A stretch of DNA of 64,000 nucleotides from Nocardioides sp. zg-1230 (GTDB lineage Bacteria > Actinomycetota > Actinomycetes > Propionibacteriales > Nocardioidaceae). Location: contig NZ_JABJQZ010000001.1 of NCBI RefSeq assembly GCF_013155335.1, positions 1,426,001 to 1,490,000 of the forward strand. The letters run 5' to 3'. Shown here piece by piece: positions 25,209 to 35,804 of this stretch (the stretch's first letter is position 1; each line of letters opens with the position of its first letter). Position numbers and translations under genes: made by a program. The notes below the pieces were generated by a model. The model did not search any database. It worked only from the letters and a program-made list of their open reading frames with translations, and was not told the origin of the DNA.

Positions 25209-27278
25209 ATGTCGACCGACCAGGTTCCGCCCATCGCCGACGAGCTCCCGACCGTCGAGCCGGAGACCGCGACAACGCCCGTCGACGACGACGCGGTGCA
25301 CGCCGACGACTCGGGCTACCGCCAGCCCGAGGTCGACGTCGACGCGCTGCGCACCCTCCTCGACGGCCGCTACCGCGAGGTCCGCGACCTCGTCCGCGAC
25401 AACCTCGCCCAGCACGCGCAGGTCCTGCTCGACCAGGAGCAGATGAGCACCACCGACTTCCGTGAGCGCGTGCGCGACGTGGTGGAGCTGATGGCCGGGA
25501 CCGGCCAGACCGGCATGGGCTTCCCGGAGGAGTACGGCGGGGGCGGCGACATCGGCGCCTCGATCGCGGCCTTCGAGACCCTGGCCTACGGCGACCTGTC
25601 GGTGCTGGTGAAGGTGGGCGTGCAGTTCGGCCTCTTCGGGGGCGCGATCCTGCAGCTCGGCACCAAGCACCACCACGACGCGTACCTCGCCGACCTCGTC
25701 AGCGGTCGGACGATGGGCTGCTTCGCCATGACCGAGAGCGGGCACGGCTCCAACGTGCAGGCGCTCGGCACCGTGGCGACGTACGACGCCGAGGCGCAGG
25801 AGTTCGTGATCACCACGCCCGACGACGCGAGCCGCAAGGACTACATCGGCAACGCGGCGGCCCACGCGGAGCTCGCCGTGGTCTTCGCCCAGCTCGACGT
25901 TGCCGGCGAGCGCCACGGCGTGCACGCCTTCGTCGTCCCGGTCCGCGAGGGCGGTCGCGTCCGCGACGGCGTACGCATCGAGGACTGCGGCCCGAAGATG
26001 GGCCTCAACGGCGTGGACAACGGTCGCATCTGGTTCGACGGGGTGCGGGTGCCGCGTACGGCACTGCTCAACCAGTTCGCCGAGGTGACCCCCGAGGGCC
26101 GCTATCTCTCGCCGATCGACAACCCCAACAAGCGCTTCTTCACGATGCTCGGCACCCTCGTCCAGGGCCGCGTCTGCGTCGGCGGCGCCGGCATCAACGC
26201 CGCGAAGGTGGCGCTCACCATCGCCACCCGCTACGCCGTGCGCCGCCGCCAGTTCGAGGCGACGTCGCCCGACGAGGAGCAGGTGCTCCTCGACTACGGC
26301 ATGCACCAGCGCCGCCTGCTGCCGCTCCTCGCGCGGACGTACGCCCTCCACTTCGCGCAGGAGGTCGTCTCAGGCCAGCTCCACGACGTCTTCTCCGGCC
26401 CGGGGCCGATCGAGGAGGGCAGCGACGAGCACGCCCGGCGGATGCTCGAGTCGCGCGCAGCCGGCACCAAGGCCCTCGGCACCTGGCACGCCACCCGCAC
26501 CATCCAGGAGTGCCGCGAGGCCTGCGGCGGAGCCGGCTACCTCAGCGAGAACCGGTTCGCCGCGCTCAAGGCCGACACCGACGTCTTCACCACCTTCGAG
26601 GGCGACAACCACGTCCTGCTGCAGCTCGTCGCCAAGGGCCTGCTCACCGACTACGCCGGCGAGTTCGAGGACATGGACCAGCTCGGCATGGCCCGCTTCG
26701 TCGCCGGGCTCGCCGTGGAGACCGTCGTCGAGCGCACGGCGGTGCACAAGCTCGTGCAGTCCGTGCGCGACCTGCTGCCCGGGGGTGACACGTGGGACCA
26801 GGAGGCCGGGCTGCTCGACCCCAACTACCAGCTCGCCATGCTGCGCTTCCGCGAGGAGCACATGATCGGCGGCGTCGCCCGCCGGCTCAAGCGCGGCATC
26901 GACCAGGGTATGAACCCCGGTGCGGTCTTCTCCCGGGTGCAGGACCACGTCATCGCCGCCGCCCGCGCCCACACCGAGCGGCTGGTGCTCGAGGCGTTCG
27001 TCGCGAAGACCGCGACCCTGCCCGACGGCGACCTCAAGGTCGCGCTCAACTTGCTGTGCGACCTCCACGCCCTGACCACGATCGAGGCCGACCGGGCCTG
27101 GTTCATGGAGCACGGCCGCCTCTCCAGCGCCCGCTCCAAGGCGATCAGTCGCGAGATCAACGCGCTGTGCCGCAAGGTCCGGCCGCTGGCTGTCGACCTC
27201 GTCGATGCCTTCGGGGTGCCGGAGGAGATGCTGCGCAGCCCCGAGCTGCTCGGCTGGCCCATCGGCGCGGACGCCTGA
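25209..27278 (+). CDS. Acyl-CoA oxidase / dehydrogenase-like flavoprotein
   Basis: FAD enzyme of 689 residues in the acyl-CoA oxidase size class, catalysing alpha-beta desaturation of an acyl-CoA. The flavin-binding block CFAMTESGHGSNVQALGT is near 178-195. The substrate-side block reads GPKMGLNGVDNGRIWFDGVRVPR. The C-terminal catalytic region TTFEGDNHVLLQLVAKGLL carries the candidate base Glu near residue 462. The N-terminal 45 residues are Pro/Glu-rich and poorly conserved. Whether O2 or ETF re-oxidises the flavin cannot be told. It lies next to a small methyltransferase gene with a 1-base gap. Confidence 0.88.
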   Translation: MSTDQVPPIADELPTVEPETATTPVDDDAVHADDSGYRQPEVDVDALRTLLDGRYREVRDLVRDNLAQHAQVLLDQEQMSTTDFRERVRDVVELMAGTGQTGMGFPEEYGGGGDIGASIAAFETLAYGDLSVLVKVGVQFGLFGGAILQLGTKHHHDAYLADLVSGRTMGCFAMTESGHGSNVQALGTVATYDAEAQEFVITTPDDASRKDYIGNAAAHAELAVVFAQLDVAGERHGVHAFVVPVREGGRVRDGVRIEDCGPKMGLNGVDNGRIWFDGVRVPRTALLNQFAEVTPEGRYLSPIDNPNKRFFTMLGTLVQGRVCVGGAGINAAKVALTIATRYAVRRRQFEATSPDEEQVLLDYGMHQRRLLPLLARTYALHFAQEVVSGQLHDVFSGPGPIEEGSDEHARRMLESRAAGTKALGTWHATRTIQECREACGGAGYLSENRFAALKADTDVFTTFEGDNHVLLQLVAKGLLTDYAGEFEDMDQLGMARFVAGLAVETVVERTAVHKLVQSVRDLLPGGDTWDQEAGLLDPNYQLAMLRFREEHMIGGVARRLKRGIDQGMNPGAVFSRVQDHVIAAARAHTERLVLEAFVAKTATLPDGDLKVALNLLCDLHALTTIEADRAWFMEHGRLSSARSKAISREINALCRKVRPLAVDLVDAFGVPEEMLRSPELLGWPIGADA

Positions 27279-27279
27279 C

Positions 27280-27966
27280 GTGAAGCTCCCCGGGCTGGGC
27301 GGCTGGCACGAGGACCCGCTGTGGTCCTACGTCTACCCCTGGCTCGTGGAGCACGACCGCGTCGGTGGCGCGGCCTGGCGCGCCGGCACCGGCAGCGACC
27401 TGTCGCTGATGTGGGAGACGGCTGCCGAGATCGGCACCCTGCCGCGCGGGGCGCGCGTGCTGGACGTGCCGACCGGGTCCGGGGTGGCCCTGCGCGGCCT
27501 GCGACCGGGACAGGGCATCGACTACGTCGCCGCGGACATCTCGACGACGATGCTCGCCCGGGCGCGCGCTGCCGCGACCCGGCTGGGGGTCGCGGATCAG
27601 GTGACCACCGCCCTCGCCGACGTCGGCGCCCTTCCGTTCGCCGACACCTCCTTCGACCTCGTCGTCTCGCTGACCGGCCTGCACTGCTTCCCCGACCCGC
27701 GCCGGGCGATCGGCGAGATGGTGCGGGTGCTCGCCCCCGGCGCCGTGCTCACCGGGAGCTCGCTGTTCACCGACACCGGCCCGCGCTACGAGCCGCTGCG
27801 GTGGGCCGGCACCCGGGCCGGGATCCTCGGCCCGATGTGCAGCACGGCCGAGGCGGTCGAGTGGCTGCGGGAGTCCGGCTGTCGCGACGTCGACCTCACG
27901 CTGCACGGCGGGATCGGCTACTTCCGCGCGACCAAGCAGCAGATCGAGCAGGAGGACCTCGGATGA
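27280..27966 (+). CDS. Class I SAM-dependent methyltransferase
   Basis: 228-residue Rossmann-type methyltransferase. Motif I is present but unusual: VLDVPTGSGVALRGL, with Pro-Thr where Gly-Cys is common. Motif II is YVAADISTTMLARAR, the acidic motif III region is VTTALADVGALPFADTSFDLV, and the post-I segment is GLHCFPDPRRAIGEMVRVLAPG. This is the ubiquinone-methyltransferase-like (Methyltransf_11) pattern. The GTG start follows the oxidase stop by one base, and the stop overlaps the next start (ATGA), so the three genes form an operon. The substrate is unknown. Confidence 0.85.
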   Translation: MKLPGLGGWHEDPLWSYVYPWLVEHDRVGGAAWRAGTGSDLSLMWETAAEIGTLPRGARVLDVPTGSGVALRGLRPGQGIDYVAADISTTMLARARAAATRLGVADQVTTALADVGALPFADTSFDLVVSLTGLHCFPDPRRAIGEMVRVLAPGAVLTGSSLFTDTGPRYEPLRWAGTRAGILGPMCSTAEAVEWLRESGCRDVDLTLHGGIGYFRATKQQIEQEDLG

Positions 27967-28538
27967 CCTTCGGAGGACTGCCCACCCGCTTCGAGCCGGT
28001 CGGCGCGAGCCGCGGCCTCGCGATCGTCGCGCCGGGACGGGCGTACTCGCCGGCCGCTCCGCTGCTCGACCTCGCGACCCGCGCGCTGCTCCAGCACGAC
28101 CTCACCGTCCAGCAGCTCTGGTGGGACGCGACGAGCCGCGGCGACGAGGACGCCGAGGCGTGGGTACGCCGTCACGTGGCCGCGGCGCACGCCGGCGAGG
28201 ACGCCGACCACGTGCTGGTGGTCGGCAAGTCGCTCGGCACCCGCGCAGCGTCGTACGCCGCCGAGCGCGGGCTCGACGCGGTCTGGTTCACCCCGCTCCT
28301 CGTCGACCCGGTCGTCGCCGAGGGCATCGCCGCGAACGCCGGCAGGCAGCTCCTCGTCGGCGGCCTCGCCGACGACCTGTGGGACCCGGCCGTGGCGCGC
28401 GAGCTCGCCGACGCCGGGTGCGAGGTCCTCGAGGTGCCCGACGCCGACCACTCCATGGGCACCCCCGACGCGGTCCGCACCGTCGAGATCCACCTCGAGG
28501 TCGCGCGGGCGGTGGACGGGTTCCTGTCACAGGTCTGA
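27963..28538 (+). CDS. Small alpha/beta-hydrolase-fold protein
   Basis: 191 residues. A nucleophile elbow-like GKSLGTRAA near 80-88, an acid in LADDLWD near 130 and a late His in DADHSMGTP near 162 fit a compact alpha/beta hydrolase of the KANL3/Tex30-like type. There is no lid domain and no signal peptide. It overlaps the methyltransferase gene by 4 bases. The end of the gene contains the -35 element of the ECF41-type promoter that drives the next genes. Confidence 0.65.
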   Translation: MTFGGLPTRFEPVGASRGLAIVAPGRAYSPAAPLLDLATRALLQHDLTVQQLWWDATSRGDEDAEAWVRRHVAAAHAGEDADHVLVVGKSLGTRAASYAAERGLDAVWFTPLLVDPVVAEGIAANAGRQLLVGGLADDLWDPAVARELADAGCEVLEVPDADHSMGTPDAVRTVEIHLEVARAVDGFLSQV

Positions 28539-28551
28539 CCCGGCCGGTGTC
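28525..28551 (+). promoter_or_regulatory. ECF41-type promoter
   Basis: TGTCACA (28525-28531), 16 bases, then TGTC (28548-28551). The published ECF41 target consensus is TGTCACA about 16 bases from CGTC, so one base differs. The predicted start near 28558 lies about 27 bases before the AhpD-like ATG. The -35 sits inside the end of the upstream coding sequence. This predicts autoregulation of the AhpD-like/sigma pair. Confidence 0.7.
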
Positions 28552-28584
28552 TCCATGCCATCCACCTACCCACGAGGAGATGAC

Positions 28585-29166
28585 ATGCCCAGCCAGTTCC
28601 GGTTGCCGAAGGCCCGAATCGACGGCGCGTACGGTGCCCTGATGACCCGCGTCGCGAAGCGCATGTGGGGCCAGGTCCCCGACAACGCCTACGTCCTCTG
28701 GCACAACAAGCCGGTCCTCAAGGCCGTCTTCGGCTTCGAGCAGAAGGTCGGCCGGTGGTCGGCGCTCGACCCGCACCTCAAGTCGTACGCCGAGATGGCG
28801 AGCGCCGGCGTCATCGGCTGCTCGTGGTGCCTGGACTTCGGCTACTTCCTCGCCCACACCAAGGGTCTCGACGAGGCCAAGGTGCGCGAGGTGCCGCGGT
28901 GGCGCGAGTCGGACGTCTTCACCGACCTCGAGCGCGACGTGATGGCGTACGCCGAGGCGATGACCGTGACGCCGCCGCAGGTCACCGACGAGATGGTCGC
29001 CGAGCTCGACCGCCGGCTCGGGCACGCCGCGGTGGTCGAGCTGACCATGATGGTCGCCGTCGAGAACGAGCGCTCGCGCTTCAACTCCGCGATGGGCCTG
29101 GCCTCGCAGGGCTTCAGCGACGTCTGCGAGCTGCCCCTCGCGCAGGCTGGGACGATCAGCAGGTGA
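28585..29166 (+). CDS. AhpD-like carboxymuconolactone decarboxylase family protein (ECF41 partner)
   Basis: 193-residue all-helical protein of the CMD/AhpD family. The redox pair is in GCSWCLDFGYFLAH (CxxC near residue 78), suggesting peroxide or thiol-disulfide chemistry. The start is the ATG at 28585, which has GAGGAG 6 bases upstream; the earlier in-frame ATG has no such site and is too close to the predicted transcription start. Its GTGA overlap with the ECF41 sigma gene matches the established association of ECF41 factors with carboxymuconolactone decarboxylase, oxidoreductase or epimerase genes. The substrate is unknown. Confidence 0.87.
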   Translation: MPSQFRLPKARIDGAYGALMTRVAKRMWGQVPDNAYVLWHNKPVLKAVFGFEQKVGRWSALDPHLKSYAEMASAGVIGCSWCLDFGYFLAHTKGLDEAKVREVPRWRESDVFTDLERDVMAYAEAMTVTPPQVTDEMVAELDRRLGHAAVVELTMMVAVENERSRFNSAMGLASQGFSDVCELPLAQAGTISR

Positions 29167-30029
29167 GCACCGAGCACTTCGTGACCCACCGCAACCTCCT
29201 CTTCACCGTCGCCTACGAGATGCTCGGCTCGGCCGCCGACGCCGAGGACGTGCTGCAGGAGGTCTGGCTGCGGTGGGCCGAGGTCCCGGTCGAGGAGGTG
29301 CGCGACCCGCGGGCCTACCTGGTCCGGGTGACCACGCGGCTCGCCCTCAACCGGCTGCGCACCCTCGCCCGGCGCCGCGAGGACTACGTCGGCACTTGGC
29401 TGCCCGAGCCAGTGCTGACCGCGCCCGACGTCGCGCAGGACGTGGAGCTCGCCGACAGCGTCTCGACCGCGATGCTGCTCGTGCTGGAGACGCTGCCGCC
29501 CACCGAGCGGGCCGTCTTCGTGCTGCGCGAGGTCTTCGACGTGCCGTACGCCGAGATCGCCGAGGCGGTCGAGAAGTCCGAGCCCGCGGTGCGCCAGATC
29601 GCCAGCCGGGCCCGCGCGCACGTGGCCGAGCGCCGCCCGCGGACGTCGGTCAGCGCGGCCGAGCGCGACGCGGTGATCGAGCGTTTCCGCGCGGCGACCG
29701 AGACGGGTGACCTCCAGTCACTGATGGACGTGCTGGCGCCCGACGTGGTGCTGATGACCGACGGGGGCGGCAAGGTGCAGGCCGCGCTCAACCCGATCTA
29801 CGGCCGCGACAAGGTCCTCCGCTTCCTCACCGCCGTCACCCCGGAGGCGCTCGAGATGGAGCCGGTCTGGCTCAACGGCTCGCCGGCGATCCAGTTCGTC
29901 ATCGCCGGCCGGCGTGACGGCGTCGGCACGATGCTCGTCGAGGACGGGGTGGTGACGCGGCTGTTCCTGGTGCGCAACCCCGACAAGCTGGACCGGGTGG
30001 CGGGCGAGGTCCCCCTGGCGCGCCTGTAA
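29163..30029 (+). CDS. ECF41-family RNA polymerase sigma factor with SnoaL-like C-terminal domain
   Basis: 288-residue extracytoplasmic-function sigma factor. Region 2 (LLFTVAYEMLGSAADAEDVLQEVWLRW) and region 4 (LPPTERAVFVLREVFDVPYAEIAEAV...VRQIASRARAHV) flank the linker motif WLPEPV. A SnoaL/NTF2-like domain of about 110 residues follows, containing DGGGK and ending with NPDK. These three motifs are the published ECF41 hallmarks. The extension replaces an anti-sigma factor and tunes activity, and no anti-sigma gene is adjacent. The GTG start overlaps the AhpD-like stop. Confidence 0.92.
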   Translation: MSTEHFVTHRNLLFTVAYEMLGSAADAEDVLQEVWLRWAEVPVEEVRDPRAYLVRVTTRLALNRLRTLARRREDYVGTWLPEPVLTAPDVAQDVELADSVSTAMLLVLETLPPTERAVFVLREVFDVPYAEIAEAVEKSEPAVRQIASRARAHVAERRPRTSVSAAERDAVIERFRAATETGDLQSLMDVLAPDVVLMTDGGGKVQAALNPIYGRDKVLRFLTAVTPEALEMEPVWLNGSPAIQFVIAGRRDGVGTMLVEDGVVTRLFLVRNPDKLDRVAGEVPLARL

Positions 30030-30043
30030 CGCCGGCGTTACAG
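30024..30043. promoter_or_regulatory. 20-bp perfect palindrome upstream of lon
   Basis: CTGTAACGCCGGCGTTACAG is a perfect palindrome spanning the sigma-factor stop codon, 75 bases before the lon ATG. TGTAAC...GTTACA half-sites are typical of TetR-type operators. It could equally act as the terminator hairpin of the sigma gene. A second, 12-bp palindrome (ACCGGATCCGGT) follows at 30074-30085. Confidence 0.5.
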
Positions 30044-30118
30044 CCGGCGGGGGCCGCGTTCGCGGTGGGCGAAACCGGATCCGGTATCACCGCCGTCCGG
30101 CCTGCGGTTGGACGAGAC

Positions 30119-32488
<2,370 letters not shown>

Positions 32489-32521
32489 CCCCGGAAGCTG
32501 GGGAGCGGCGGCAGCCTCGCC

Positions 32522-33061
32522 TCAGGCGTCCTCGCCGAGGCTGTCGTCGGCGATGTTGTCGAGGTCGTTGCCGTGGCCCTCGGTCTTGAAGCGCTCGAAC
32601 GACGCCTGGACCTCGGCCTCGGCCTCGGTGCGGCCGACCCAGTCGGCGCCCTCGACGGACTTGCCGGGCTCGAGGTCCTTGTAGACCTCGAAGAAGTGCT
32701 GGATCTCGAGGCGGTCGTACTTCGAGACGTGGTTGATGTCGCGCAGGTGCTCGAGGCGCGGGTCGTGGGCCGGGACGCAGAGGACCTTGTCGTCGCCGCC
32801 GGCCTCGTCGGTCATCCGGAACATGCCGATGGCGCGGCACTCGATGAGGCAGCCGGGGAAGGTGGGCGACTGGAGGATCACGAGCGCGTCGAGCGGGTCG
32901 CCGTCCTGGCCGAGGGTGTTCTCGATGAAGCCGTAGTCCGCCGGGTAGGCCGTCGAGGTGAAGAGCATGCGGTCCAGGCGGATGCGCCCGGTCTCGTGGT
33001 CGACCTCGTACTTGTTGCGCTCACCCTTGGGGATCTCCACCAGCACGTCGAACGTCAGCAC
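32522..33061 (-). CDS. ppa: Inorganic pyrophosphatase
   Basis: Family I soluble pyrophosphatase of 179 residues hydrolysing PPi. The metal-binding signature is [10 protein letters not shown], and the opening [28 protein letters not shown] and [11 protein letters not shown] are diagnostic. Two starts are possible. The GTG at 33061 has GGAGG 5 bases upstream and gives M-L-T-F-D-V, matching relatives. The GTG at 33073 adds four residues and would place that ribosome site inside the coding sequence. The gene is divergent from dacB, as in Mycobacterium tuberculosis. Confidence 0.93.
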   Translation of the reverse strand: MLTFDVLVEIPKGERNKYEVDHETGRIRLDRMLFTSTAYPADYGFIENTLGQDGDPLDALVILQSPTFPGCLIECRAIGMFRMTDEAGGDDKVLCVPAHDPRLEHLRDINHVSKYDRLEIQHFFEVYKDLEPGKSVEGADWVGRTEAEAEVQASFERFKTEGHGNDLDNIADDSLGEDA

Positions 33062-33149
33062 GTCTTCCTCCACATCTCCGGCACGCCTTCGGGCCGCTCA
33101 GCTGCGTCCGGCCGCGAGCCCGACGCGTTGGTCTCGGGGCAGTGTCGCG

Positions 33150-33155
33150 CACAAT
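33150..33155 (+). promoter_or_regulatory. Possible leaderless -10 element (CACAAT) of dacB
   Basis: CACAAT sits 7 bases before the ATG at 33163, the same geometry as the TANNNT elements elsewhere in the window, with C instead of T at the first position. Confidence 0.3.
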
Positions 33156-33162
33156 GGCCCCG

Positions 33163-34662
33163 ATGCGCGAAGCGAGAGGGTCGAAAAGGGTGGGACGTGA
33201 CCTACGCCACTCGAGCCGTCGGTCCCGGCGGTCCCGTCGGCCATCGGCCCGGCACTGGCTGCCGACGCTGCTGGTCCTCGCGCTCCTCGCGGCGGGCCTG
33301 GGGGCTTACCGCTACGAGTGGGGACAGCGCTACCTGCCTGGGCTGGCCGCGGACCCGGTGACCGAGCCCGAGCAGGTGCTCGCACCCGCCGGGCTCGACC
33401 TGCCCGACTGGTCGCCGCCGGGCGACGACGCCGTCGCCCTCGACGCCGGGGGCGTCCTCGCCCCGGAGCGGGTGGCCGCGGCCGTCGGCACCGACCTCGC
33501 CGACCCCGACCTGGGCCGCCACGTCGTCGGGGCGGTCGCCGCCCTGGCGCCGGGCTCGCCCGAGTGGACGACGGGGGACGGGCGCTACCTGCCGGCCTCG
33601 ACCACCAAGCTGCTCACCCTCGGTGCCGCCCTCGAGGCGCTCGGGCCCGACCACACCTTCACCACGCGGGTGGTGCGGGGCGCGGGCCCGCGCGACGTCG
33701 TCCTCGTCGGCGGGGGAGACCCGCTGCTGGCCAGCAGGTCCGTCACGCTCGCCGAGGCCGAGTCGACGTACCCCGCCCGCGCCGACGTGACGACGCTCGC
33801 CCTCGAGGCCGCCGAGGCGCTGGGCGGTGAGGGACGGGTCCGGGTCCGCTTCGACGACAGCCTCTTCGCCGGTCCGACCGACAACCCGGCCTGGCGCCGC
33901 GACTACGTCCCCGACGACATCGTCAGCCCGATCACCGCGCTCATGGTCGACGGGGGCGACGAGCCGGACAGCGAGCTCAAGTCCGACGAGCCGTCGCTGG
34001 CGGCCGCCCGGGTCTTCGCCGACGCCCTCCGGGCCGCGGGTCTGCGCGTGACCGGCCGGCCGCAGCGGGTCGTCGTACCAGCAGGAGCCGAGGAGCTCGC
34101 CTCGGTCGAGAGCGCGCCGCTGTCCCAGGTCGCCGAGCGGATCCTCGACGTCAGCGACAACGAGGGCTCCGAGGTGGTCGGCCACCACGTCGGCCTCGCC
34201 ACCTCCGGCACCGGGTCGTTCGAGGCAGGCGCCGCGGGGGTGCTCGCCACCCTCGGCGGGCTCGGGATCGACGTCGCCGGCGCCGAGGTGTACGACGGCT
34301 CCGGCCTGTCGCGCCGCAACCGGGTCGTGACCTCCACGCTGATCGACCTCGTCCAGCACGCGGCCGGGCCGGACGGCGAGGCGATGCGCAGCCTGGTCAC
34401 CGGGATGCCGGTCGCCGGGTTCACCGGGTCGCTGACCTACCGCTTCGCCGAGGGGCCAGCGGTCGCGCGCGGGCTGGTGCGTGCCAAGACCGGCACCCTC
34501 ACCGGGGTGCACGCCCTCGCCGGCATCGCCGTCGACCGCGAGGGCGAGCCGCTCGCCTTCGTCTTCGGGGCGGACAAGGTCTCACCGCTCGACGGGCTCG
34601 ACGCGCAGGAGGCCCTCGACCGCGCCGCCGCCTCGCTCGCCACCTGCCGCTGCACACGCTGA
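33163..34662 (+). CDS. dacB: D-alanyl-D-alanine carboxypeptidase / endopeptidase (PBP4, DacB-type)
   Basis: Penicillin-binding serine peptidase of about 500 residues acting on peptidoglycan outside the membrane. A basic cytoplasmic N-terminus and one signal anchor (WLPTLLVLALLAAGLGAY) precede the S13 domain. Active-site motifs are SxxK in ASTTKLLT, SxN in SDNEGSEVV and KTG in RAKTGTLTGV. Three in-frame starts (GTG 33142, ATG 33154, ATG 33163) are possible; 33163 is favoured by a CACAAT element 7 bases upstream. It is divergent from ppa and upstream of the zincin and tilS genes, an order shared with Rv3628-Rv3625c. Confidence 0.9.
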   Translation: MREARGSKRVGRDLRHSSRRSRRSRRPSARHWLPTLLVLALLAAGLGAYRYEWGQRYLPGLAADPVTEPEQVLAPAGLDLPDWSPPGDDAVALDAGGVLAPERVAAAVGTDLADPDLGRHVVGAVAALAPGSPEWTTGDGRYLPASTTKLLTLGAALEALGPDHTFTTRVVRGAGPRDVVLVGGGDPLLASRSVTLAEAESTYPARADVTTLALEAAEALGGEGRVRVRFDDSLFAGPTDNPAWRRDYVPDDIVSPITALMVDGGDEPDSELKSDEPSLAAARVFADALRAAGLRVTGRPQRVVVPAGAEELASVESAPLSQVAERILDVSDNEGSEVVGHHVGLATSGTGSFEAGAAGVLATLGGLGIDVAGAEVYDGSGLSRRNRVVTSTLIDLVQHAAGPDGEAMRSLVTGMPVAGFTGSLTYRFAEGPAVARGLVRAKTGTLTGVHALAGIAVDREGEPLAFVFGADKVSPLDGLDAQEALDRAAASLATCRCTR

Positions 34663-34681
34663 GTGGGCTTGGTCCCCTGTA

Positions 34682-34748
34682 CGCCGCACGTGCGGCGGTC
34701 CTGGCCCTCGATCGCGCGCGCTGGGGGCCACATCCGCCGCACGTGCGG
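34682..34748. terminator. Double-palindrome hairpin after dacB
   Basis: A 16-bp perfect palindrome CGCCGCACGTGCGGCG (34682-34697) and a 12-bp one CCGCACGTGCGG (34737-34748) lie 40 bases apart. They also pair with each other over 15 bases (34684-34698 with 34734-34748), with an inner TGGCCC/GGGCCA stem. This is a strong RNA hairpin between dacB and the next promoter, and it could also present CACGTG sites for a DNA-binding protein. Confidence 0.55.
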
Positions 34749-34775
34749 TCCGACCGGCGATTCGCGGCTCCCGGC

Positions 34776-34781
34776 TAGTGT
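34776..34781 (+). promoter_or_regulatory. Leaderless -10 element (TAGTGT) of the zincin gene
   Basis: TAGTGT is 6 bases before the ATG at 34788. No ribosome site is present. Confidence 0.5.
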
Positions 34782-34787
34782 CGTGAC

Positions 34788-35804
34788 ATGAACCTCGTCG
34801 ACTGGGACTTCGCCGTCACCGTGGGATCCCGGATCGCCGGGCCGGGGCCGGACGTGACGCCCGAGGAGGCCGCGGCCGCGGTCGTCGAGCTCCGTGAGGG
34901 CGCGAACCGTTCGACCCCGCTGGTCCGCGAGTTCACCGGGCTGCACGCCGAGGACGGCACGGCGCCCGTGCTCGTGGTCGACCGCACCGGGTGGCTGCGC
35001 GCCAACGCCGACGGCTTCGCCAAGCTCCTCAGCCCCGTCGTGGACAAGCTCATCGAGAAGAAGGGCCCGCCGTCGGCGTTCGCCGAGGCCGTCGGCACCC
35101 GGGTCACCGGCGCCGAGGTCGGGCTGATGCTCGGCTTCCTCAGCAGCAAGGTGCTCGGGCAGTTCGACCCGTTCCACGACCCCAACGGACGCCTGCTGCT
35201 GGTGGCGCCCAACATCGTCCACGTCGAGCGCGAGATCGGCGCCGACCCCACCGACTTCCGGCTGTGGGTGTGCCTGCACGAGGAGACCCACCGGGTGCAG
35301 TTCACCGCCAACCCGTGGCTCGGCCAGCACCTGATGTCCCAGATGCACGCCGTCGCCGACACCCTCGAGCCGAGCGCGCTGCTCGACGGGCTGCGACGCG
35401 GCGCCGACGTGCTCCGCGGTGGTAACGGCAGCATCATCGACCTCGTCTCCTCGCCCGAGCAGAAGGAGATCCTCGACCGCGTCACGGGCGTGATGTCGCT
35501 GCTCGAGGGTCACGCGGACGTGGTGATGGACGGCGTCGGTCCCACCGTCATCCCGTCGGTGGAGGAGATCCGCCGCAAGTTCAACCAGCGTCGCAAGGGC
35601 GTCGGCTCCCTCGACAAGCTGCTGCGCCGGCTGCTCGGGCTCGACGCCAAGATGGCGCAGTACCGCGACGGCGCGGTGTTCGTGCGCCACGTCGTCGACA
35701 AGGTCGGCATGGACGAGTTCAACACCGTCTGGACCGGCCCGGAGACGCTTCCGTCGAAGGCCGAGATCACCGACCCCGACGCCTGGATCGCCCGGGTGCT
35801 GTGA
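34788..35804 (+). CDS. Zinc-dependent metalloprotease-like protein (zincin_2 / Rv3626c family)
   Basis: 338-residue actinobacterial family protein. The HExxH zinc motif is LHEETHRVQF near residue 165, and the downstream acidic ligand candidate is the Glu in LLEGHADVVMDG near 240, giving a zincin active site. There is no signal peptide or membrane segment, so it is probably cytoplasmic. The physiological substrate is unknown for the family, which has also been annotated as F420 biosynthesis-associated. Its stop overlaps the tilS start. Confidence 0.85.
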   Translation: MNLVDWDFAVTVGSRIAGPGPDVTPEEAAAAVVELREGANRSTPLVREFTGLHAEDGTAPVLVVDRTGWLRANADGFAKLLSPVVDKLIEKKGPPSAFAEAVGTRVTGAEVGLMLGFLSSKVLGQFDPFHDPNGRLLLVAPNIVHVEREIGADPTDFRLWVCLHEETHRVQFTANPWLGQHLMSQMHAVADTLEPSALLDGLRRGADVLRGGNGSIIDLVSSPEQKEILDRVTGVMSLLEGHADVVMDGVGPTVIPSVEEIRRKFNQRRKGVGSLDKLLRRLLGLDAKMAQYRDGAVFVRHVVDKVGMDEFNTVWTGPETLPSKAEITDPDAWIARVL

